Position numbers and translations under genes: made by a program. Below the pieces are notes generated by a model. That model was not told the DNA's origin. It saw nothing but the letters and a program-made list of their open reading frames with translations, and made no database searches. 64,000 nt of DNA, from assembly GCA_963837485.1 (NCBI GenBank), contig CAWINP010000007.1, forward strand, positions 62,001-126,000, in the 5' to 3' direction. The stretch's first letter is position 1; the number at the start of each line of letters is the position of its first letter. Source of the DNA: Solirubrobacter sp963837485. Lineage in GTDB: Bacteria; Actinomycetota; Thermoleophilia; Solirubrobacterales; Solirubrobacteraceae. Of this stretch, positions 59,801 through 64,000 are shown piece by piece.

Positions 59801-60093
59801 ACCTCGCCGACCGGCAGGTCGAGCTTCCCGGACGCGTTGTCGAGCACGACCTCGACCTCGGCCTCCGAGCGCGCCTGCACGCCGTGCGCGCCGGCGAAGA
59901 TCACGTCCTGCATCGACTGCCCGCGGACGGCGACCGGCGACTGCTCGCCCATCGCCCACAGCACGGCGTCGGTGATGTTGGACTTGCCCGAGCCGTTGGG
60001 CCCCACGATCACCGACACGCCGGGCGAGAACGCCAGCCGCGTGCGGTCCGGGAACGACTTGAACCCCTTCAAGGAGATCGAGCTCAGATGCAC
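56833..60093 (-). CDS. smc: Chromosome segregation protein SMC
   Basis: 1086 residues. N-terminal ATPase half with ISLKGFKSFPDRTRLAFSPGVSVIVGPNGSGKSNITDAV (landmark GPNGSGKSN), long Arg/Ala/Glu-rich coiled coils, a hinge (around residues 470-640) enlarged by an Ala/Asp-rich loop, the second coiled coil, and the C-terminal half with LLSGGEKSLTALAFLFAVF (signature) and PFYILDEVEAALDDLN (Walker B). SMC dimers organise and segregate chromosomes with ScpA/ScpB, not present in this window. ATG 60093; rnc lies 4 bp upstream, the hexapeptide-repeat gene overlaps the stop. Confidence 0.95.
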   Translation of the reverse strand: MHLSSISLKGFKSFPDRTRLAFSPGVSVIVGPNGSGKSNITDAVLWAMGEQSPVAVRGQSMQDVIFAGAHGVQARSEAEVEVVLDNASGKLDLPVGEVSITRRLNRAGEGEYRINGARCRLADVIEILSDTGLGKEMHSVVSQGRVAEIVTSKPRDRRLLIEEAAGLGKHRKRRRRAQIKLERTQDNLDRALDVEREARTRLKPLKRQAEAAELHERIERQSDEARWTLAREASRGARAALSAAEAAAGVARAAAAEAEAELDAVGKRREEAEQALSARTSERESLSARFYSARSSAERVGLRLEAAQRVVAELGSRMERRRGAIAAWEEEAAADSGDDGAAERIAALEAELSQLAEDRKARLERELAELQERRSAAAAVVAERAAAAEAAVAARADVDAAAEAARAARRELDTAAERARRESARIGAELAKVNQFLRSHAGAPGGAPALADTLTAAPGYELALAAALGPRLRAAVAGDLAAGAALLDRAGKDGGAALILPEGDDAAASHAADAPSSADAAASLAADPPPAVGAVPLAAHVRATGDPAAQRLAATILADVWVVVGLDDLRSRFRGIAVTKDGRVWSPATRELRRVPPGGEDRVLAERNRREELLGQVEAAAQAERAALADVERAQQAVAEADARRDAAERSAREATRARDEVAEAERHAGWLIEQRRNAPDEGASAERRAQVESAISAERKLVERADRERRERRRRIEHERGRLERDERLTPVARRLTAALEATAAAVTTQVEALEAELNADRAAGERLAAELRDCAAEESRVHARLKQRGEEVTRGEVKAQQARDHAQDAEHELTRLAEKLGLEPEPAEAPLAGSERETLLARIERLQRRREQLGPVNPLAQQEYKEALGHVEELERQRHDLETALRELQSLIRDTDKRIREAFEETFAAAAKNFEEVVEQLFPGGRGSLRLVREDSGPRPVLGGADAESPQDFDESAEDEEEAPEDKMGVEIEITPAGKATKRLTLLSGGEKSLTALAFLFAVFLARPCPFYILDEVEAALDDLNIDRFLTLLRSFSDRAQFIVVTHQKRTMEAADALYGVSMGGNGVSKVISRRLPREQEQAA

Positions 60094-60097
60094 GTGG

Positions 60098-60775
60098 TCA
60101 CACCGCCGTCAGCGTTTCCAACGCCGCCTCCGCCGCCGCCTGCTCGGCGTCCTTCTTCGACCGCCCGGAGCCGCGGGCGACCTCCTCCCCGTCCACCCGC
60201 GCGACCACCTCGAACGTCCGCTCGTGGGGCGGCCCCTCCTCGGCCGTCACCTCGTACGCGACGACCGTCCCGCGCCGCGCCAGGCGCTCCTGCAGCGCCG
60301 ACTTGAAGTCCGCCGGATGCGCGAGCGAGCGCTCGATCTCCGGCTGGAAGGCCTCCACGACGGCCGCCGCCGTCGCCTCGTAGCCGTACTCCAGGTAGCA
60401 CGCGCCGATCACCGCCTCGATCACCGACGCGAGCACGCGCTCGGTCCGCGCCAGCGCCTCCGTCGCCGGCCCGGCGAACTCCGGCGGCGCGGCGTCGCGC
60501 AGCCGCTCCGGGAGGTCCAGCCGCTCGGCGACCGCGCGACACGAGCGGCCGGAGACCGCCTGCGCGCGGATCTTCGTCAGCCGCCCGGCACCGTAGGCGT
60601 CCGCCTGCAGGCGCGGGTACAGGTGCGTCGTGATCGCGAGCGAGAGCACCGAGTCGCCCAGGAAGGCCAGCCGCTCGTAGGACTCCGCCCGCCGCTCCGT
60701 CCAGGACGAATGCGTGACCGCCTGGCGGGCCAGATCGTCCGGCAGGCGCTCGAGCAGGTCCCGGAGCTCGCGCAG
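60098..60775 (-). CDS. rnc: Ribonuclease III, CTG start
   Basis: 225 residues from CTG 60775. The RNase III domain is recognised by QAVTHSSWTERRAESYERLAFLGDSVLSL (landmark ERLAFLGDSVL), ASVIEAVIGACYLEYGYE with the metal-binding Glu, and a C-terminal dsRNA-binding domain FKSALQERLARRGTVVAYEV to GSGRSKKDAEQAAAEAAL. It cleaves double-stranded RNA including rRNA precursors. The only ATG/GTG in frame is GTG 60649, which would delete the first signature; CTG 60775 comes two codons after the acpP TGA in the same frame. Usual order plsX-acpP-rnc-smc. Confidence 0.9.
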   Translation of the reverse strand: MRELRDLLERLPDDLARQAVTHSSWTERRAESYERLAFLGDSVLSLAITTHLYPRLQADAYGAGRLTKIRAQAVSGRSCRAVAERLDLPERLRDAAPPEFAGPATEALARTERVLASVIEAVIGACYLEYGYEATAAAVVEAFQPEIERSLAHPADFKSALQERLARRGTVVAYEVTAEEGPPHERTFEVVARVDGEEVARGSGRSKKDAEQAAAEAALETLTAV

Positions 60776-60778
60776 GAG

Positions 60779-61030
60779 TCAGGGCCTCGACGGGTCGTGG
60801 GCCAGCACGAAGTCGACCGCCTGCCCCACCGTGTGGATGCGGGCGGCGTCCTCCTCCGGCATCTTGATGCCGTAGGTGTCCTCCAGCTCCTGCACCAGCG
60901 AATAGAGGTCCAGCGAGTCGGCCGCGAGATCCTCCCGGAAGTGCGTGGCCTCCTGGATCTTCGCGGGATCCAGCTCCAGCTCGTCCGCGAGGTGCGCGCG
61001 AATCAGGGTCAGTACATCGTCGCGGGTCAT
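60779..61030 (-). CDS. acpP: Acyl carrier protein
   Basis: 83 residues with helix I (RDDVLTLIRAHLADELELD), FREDLAADSLDLYSLVQELEDTYGIKMPEEDA with the phosphopantetheine Ser in DSLD, and a final helix VGQAVDFVLAHD. It carries fatty-acid intermediates. ATG 61030 overlaps the plsX stop (ATGA). Its TGA is followed in frame by the rnc reading frame. DSLDLY replaces the commoner DSLDTV. Confidence 0.95.
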   Translation of the reverse strand: MTRDDVLTLIRAHLADELELDPAKIQEATHFREDLAADSLDLYSLVQELEDTYGIKMPEEDAARIHTVGQAVDFVLAHDPSRP

Positions 61031-62106
61031 GGCGAATCCGGCACGCTAGCGGCCGCCTCGGACGCCCCGTCGGCGCGCCGCAGCGCTCCGGCGGCCTCCA
61101 GGCGCGCGTGCGTGCGCCCGGCGACGTCCTCGCGGACCCCGCGCGCGGCCACCTCGATCGCGCGGGCAAACCCGTTCGCGCCGAAGGAGCCGTGCGGCAC
61201 GACGGCCAGCCTGCGCAGCCCGAGCAGCACGGCGCCGCCCTGCTCCTCGGGGTCGATCTCCGACCGCAGCCCGCGCAGCGCCGGCCGCAGCAGCAGCCCG
61301 CCGATCCGGGAGCGCAGCGACGACATCGCGGCGCCGCGCACGGCCCCGAGCAGCGCCGCCGACGTCCCCTCCATCACCTTCAGCGCGACATTGCCGGTGA
61401 AGCCGTCGGCGACGATCACGTCGGCCGCGCCGGTGCCGATGGCGAAGCCCTCGACGTTGCCGATGAAGCCCGGCGTCCCCTCCAGCGCGGCGTGCGCGGC
61501 GAGCACGTTCTCGGTCCCCCGCGTGGCCTCCGTGCCGTTGGAGAGCAGCGCCACGCGCGGCGAGGCGATTCCCATCACCGCCTCCATGAACGCGGCGCCC
61601 ATGTGCGCGAACTGGACCAGGTGCTCGGGCCGCACCTCGACGTTGGCGCCCGCGTCCAGCAGCAGGAACGGCGCGCCCGGCACCGGCACGATCAGCGCGA
61701 GCGCAGGCCGGTGCACGCCGCGCGCCCGCTTGAAGGTGAACAGCGACGCGGCCAGCGCCGCGCCGGTGGAACCGCCCGACACCAGCGCGTCGGCCTCACC
61801 GTCGGCCACCGCGCGCACGGCGCGCACGATCGAGGAATCCGGGTTCCCGCGCACGGCGCGCGCGGGGTCCGGCTCCTTGGCGATCGAGACCGGCGCGTCG
61901 ACGACCTCGACGCCCGGCACGTCCCCGATCTCCGCGGCCGGGCCGTACAGGACCACGCGGATTCCACCCGCGGCGGCGCGGGCGGCTCCGCGAGCAACTT
62001 CAACGGGCCCCTTGTCGGCCCCGTTGACGTCGACCGCGACGGTTACCGGTTCAGCCTGGCTCCGGCGATCATCCGTGGATGCCTCGGCGTCGTGGGCCGC
62101 GTCCAT
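61027..62106 (-). CDS. plsX: Phosphate acyltransferase PlsX
   Basis: 359 residues. PlsX converts acyl-ACP to acyl-phosphate for phospholipid synthesis. Motifs: VTVAVDVNGADKGPVEVARGA (commonly DAMGGD; here DVNGAD), ALVSGGSTGAALAAS, RPALALIVPVPGAPFLLLDAGAN, PRVALLSNGTEATRGTE, FIGNVEG, DVIVADGFTGNVALK. A 20-residue N-terminal extension precedes the fold. It is followed by acpP with an ATGA overlap. The DVNGAD variation of the N-terminal motif is notable. Confidence 0.92.
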   Translation of the reverse strand: MDAAHDAEASTDDRRSQAEPVTVAVDVNGADKGPVEVARGAARAAAGGIRVVLYGPAAEIGDVPGVEVVDAPVSIAKEPDPARAVRGNPDSSIVRAVRAVADGEADALVSGGSTGAALAASLFTFKRARGVHRPALALIVPVPGAPFLLLDAGANVEVRPEHLVQFAHMGAAFMEAVMGIASPRVALLSNGTEATRGTENVLAAHAALEGTPGFIGNVEGFAIGTGAADVIVADGFTGNVALKVMEGTSAALLGAVRGAAMSSLRSRIGGLLLRPALRGLRSEIDPEEQGGAVLLGLRRLAVVPHGSFGANGFARAIEVAARGVREDVAGRTHARLEAAGALRRADGASEAAASVPDSP

Positions 62107-62212
62107 GGGTGATCGGCCGGATTTCCTCAGGGCGGGTCCTTTGGATTCCGGACGATCGCCCAGGGGCGGTGTCCACGGCGGCGAGGCGCCGCGGGAATCG
62201 TCGGATCCTGGC

Positions 62213-62413
62213 TTAGTGGTCGTGGTCGTGATCGTGGTCGTGCACGTGCACGACCTCGCGCCCGGCGTAAAACCCGCAATGCGGGCAGACCCGGTGCGGA
62301 CGGCGCGGCCGGTGGCACTGCGGGCAGCCGTTCACCGCAGGAGCGGTGATCTTGTGCTGTGCCCGGCGCTGCGCGGTGCGCGCGTGCGACTGCTTCTGCT
62401 TGGGAACGGCCAT
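62213..62413 (-). CDS. rpmF: 50S ribosomal protein L32 with His/Asp-rich tail
   Basis: 66 residues: AVPKQKQSHARTAQRRAQHKI is the standard L32 start, followed by a zinc ribbon CPQCHRPRRPHRVCPHC and a terminal VHVHDHDHDHDH run. The tail of alternating His and Asp is an unusual addition with metal-binding potential. ATG 62413. plsX follows after 106 bp, the usual rpmF-plsX order. Confidence 0.93.
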   Translation of the reverse strand: MAVPKQKQSHARTAQRRAQHKITAPAVNGCPQCHRPRRPHRVCPHCGFYAGREVVHVHDHDHDHDH

Positions 62414-62448
62414 AGGCGGTGCAGAAGGGTAGCGGATCGGAGCCGGTC

Positions 62449-63768
62449 CTAGGCGCGGCGCTCGGGGGCAAGCCCTGAATCGAGCACCGCGGTGGCCTCG
62501 CCCGCCGGCAGCGGGTACCCCAGGTGGAAGCCCTGCACGATGCGGCAGCCGATGCGGTGCAGGTACGCGAGGTGCTCGGACGTCTCCACGCCCTCGGCCA
62601 CGACGTCGCAGCCGACGGTGTCGGCGAGCTGCATGATCGCGGAGTAGATCGCGCACGCCTGGGGATCGTCCGGCACGCCGGTCAGGAACGCGCGGTCGAC
62701 CTTGATCACCTGCACCGGCAGCTCGCGCAGCCGCCACAGCGACGAGTAGCCCGCGCCGAAGTCGTCGATCGCCAGCACCAGGCCGCGGGCGCGCAGCTCG
62801 TGCAGGACCGGCAGCAGCCGCGAGGCCTCCAGCGACCAGGCCGACTCGGTCAGCTCGAGCACGAAGCGCGAGCGGTCGATCTCGTACTCGGCGACCATCG
62901 CCTCGACCCGTCCCGCGTAGCCGGCGCGCTGCAGCTGGCGCGGCGAGACGTTGACGCCGACGTTGGGGAACAGCCCCGCCGCCTGCCACTCGGCCGCCTG
63001 ACGGCAGGTCTCCTCCAGCACCCAGTCGCCGAGCGCGTCGACGACGCCGGTCCGCTCGGCCACGCCGATGAACTCGCCAGGCGGGATCAGGCCGCGGTCG
63101 GGGTCGCGCCAGCGCACGAGCGACTCGATCCCCATCACCGCCGCGTCAGACGCGCGGCAGATCGGCTGGTAGTGCAGCTCCAGCTCGCCGCGCTCGATCG
63201 CGCGCCGCAGCCGCGCGGCGAGCGCCAGCCGCTCGAGCGGGTCGGCGGTGTGCGCGCCGTAGACGGCGACGCCGCCGCCCGAGGACTTCGCCTCGTACAT
63301 CGCGGCGTCGGCGTGCTCGACGAGCGTGCCCGGCCCGTCGGCGTCGCCCGGGAACACGCTCACGCCGATGCTGGCGTCGACCAGCAGCTCGGCGGCGCCG
63401 AGCGCGAACGGCATCGCCAGCTGGTCGCACACGCGCTGGCCGACGACCTCGGCCTCGACCCCCGCCAGCAGCGGCAGGCCGCGCAGGAGCACGAGGAACT
63501 CGTCGCCGCCGCGGCGGGCCAGCAGGTCGCCGGGGCGGACGGCGCGGCGCAGGCGGGCGGCCACCTCGCGCAGCAGGCGGTCGCCTGTCTCGTGCCCCAG
63601 CGAGTCGTTGACGCGCTTGAAGTCATTGAGGTCGACGTACGCGAGCGCGACGGCAGTACCGCCGAGGCGCGCCTCGGCCACCGCCTCGGTGAGCGCGGCG
63701 TCCATCGCGGCGCGGTTCGCCAGCCCCGTCAGGGCATCGTGGTACGCGAGGTATTCGAGCTCCACCAA
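62449..63768 (-). CDS. GGDEF-EAL c-di-GMP signalling protein, cytoplasmic
   Basis: 439 residues, no sensor or membrane segment. The GGDEF domain is intact (YHDALTGLANR, VDLNDFKRVNDSLGH, ARRGGDEFLVLL). The EAL domain keeps the catalytic set: MGIESLVRWRDP (ESL variant), VNVSPRQLQ, LELTESAW, LAIDDFGAGYSSL, IKVDRAFL, VAEGVET and QGFHLGYPLP, so it can plausibly break c-di-GMP. GTG 63768. It lies between DUF177 and rpmF, which are normally adjacent, so it looks inserted into a ribosome/lipid operon. Confidence 0.92.
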   Translation of the reverse strand: MVELEYLAYHDALTGLANRAAMDAALTEAVAEARLGGTAVALAYVDLNDFKRVNDSLGHETGDRLLREVAARLRRAVRPGDLLARRGGDEFLVLLRGLPLLAGVEAEVVGQRVCDQLAMPFALGAAELLVDASIGVSVFPGDADGPGTLVEHADAAMYEAKSSGGGVAVYGAHTADPLERLALAARLRRAIERGELELHYQPICRASDAAVMGIESLVRWRDPDRGLIPPGEFIGVAERTGVVDALGDWVLEETCRQAAEWQAAGLFPNVGVNVSPRQLQRAGYAGRVEAMVAEYEIDRSRFVLELTESAWSLEASRLLPVLHELRARGLVLAIDDFGAGYSSLWRLRELPVQVIKVDRAFLTGVPDDPQACAIYSAIMQLADTVGCDVVAEGVETSEHLAYLHRIGCRIVQGFHLGYPLPAGEATAVLDSGLAPERRA

Positions 63769-63787
63769 TCCGGAGAATCGGCCGGGC

Positions 63788-64000
63788 TCAGTCGAACTTC
63801 AGCTCCGAGAGCTTGGCCCAGCGCGCGTCCGGCGCCGAATCGTGCTGGTGGTCCGGGTCCTCGTTGAGATTGGCGCCGCACTGCGGGCACAGGCCGGCAC
63901 AGTCGGGCCGGCAAGTGAGCTGCGTCGGCAGGGCGAGCGCAAGCGCGTCGCGTGCCCAGGCCGCGAGGTCGAGCTCGTCGTCGAGGTAGGGGCTCGTCAG
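63788..64000 (-). CDS. DUF177 (YceD) family protein, N-terminus cut by window edge
   Basis: The last 70 residues of a DUF177/YceD protein: SPYLDDELDLAAWARDALAL, the conserved LTCRPDCAGLCPQCGANLNE with its Cys cluster, PDHQH and a final WAKLSELKFD, stop TGA at 63788-63790. YceD is linked to 23S rRNA/L32 biogenesis and is normally directly upstream of rpmF; here the GGDEF-EAL gene separates them. Confidence 0.88.
   Translation of the reverse strand: MTSPYLDDELDLAAWARDALALALPTQLTCRPDCAGLCPQCGANLNEDPDHQHDSAPDARWAKLSELKFD

Overview
The window is GC-rich, densely packed bacterial chromosome. I infer an actinobacterium, most likely a deep-branching Thermoleophilia/Solirubrobacterales-type organism. 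The reasons are the strong G/C third-position bias on both strands, a WhiG/FliA-type sigma gene next to xerC, an AfsR-like BTAD regulator, several unassignable small proteins, and frequent ATGA/GTGA/TGATG stop-start overlaps. This is inference from gene content; no rRNA, tRNA, CRISPR array, insertion sequence or clear prophage was seen.

Layout. 1-1.6 kb: a three-gene operon of an SUMF1-fold protein, a MIP18-like protein and an amidohydrolase. 2-9.7 kb: a zinc-ribbon/M20 pair, a large AfsR-like regulator, a DrrAB-type ABC exporter and an epoxide hydrolase. 9.7-13.7 kb: two broken secreted-protein genes meeting head to head, greA, an FAD oxidoreductase and a GNAT acetyltransferase whose 3' end is tandemly duplicated. 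13.8-22.6 kb: signalling (histidine kinase, PAS/GAF/GGDEF cyclase, hybrid kinase with two receivers and Hpt, REC-degenerate GGDEF-REC protein), interrupted by an endolysin-like gene with an acidic partner. 22.6-28 kb: an RNase H-like protein, an EF-G-like GTPase, whiG and xerC. 28-33.9 kb: two drug-efflux units (MarR + DHA2 MFS; TetR + MFS) with visible operators, then an ECF sigma/anti-sigma pair. 33.9-41.6 kb: L,D-transpeptidase, atypical SDR + acyltransferase, hydrolase, ilvD and thiD. 41.6-45.8 kb: a decayed AbiEi/DUF559 gene and the dprA-comM-yraN block.

45.8-64 kb is a housekeeping block read mostly on the minus strand: rnhB, lepB, rplS, trmD, rimM, khpA, rpsP, ffh, ftsY, smc, rnc, acpP, plsX and rpmF. 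It joins ribosome and tRNA maturation, protein export (Ffh/FtsY/LepB), chromosome organisation and phospholipid/fatty-acid synthesis. sthA, a stomatin/NfeD pair, small membrane proteins and a cupin are interspersed. A GGDEF-EAL gene sits between the DUF177 gene and rpmF, which are usually adjacent.

Most unusual observations: (1) trmD is split by a +1 shift exactly at a CCC proline codon, the codon class whose frame maintenance depends on TrmD's own product (m1G37 of tRNA-Pro), so either a sequence error or a possible feedback switch; (2) a 142-residue hexapeptide-repeat protein with a cysteine ladder is translationally coupled to smc; (3) several genes (whiG, rnc, a zinc-ribbon gene, possibly rnhB) show no ATG/GTG/TTG before their conserved N-terminus but have a CTG, and whiG and rnc lie in the same frame as the upstream gene across one stop codon; (4) a duplicated MarR operator with a 15-bp-periodic half-site array.
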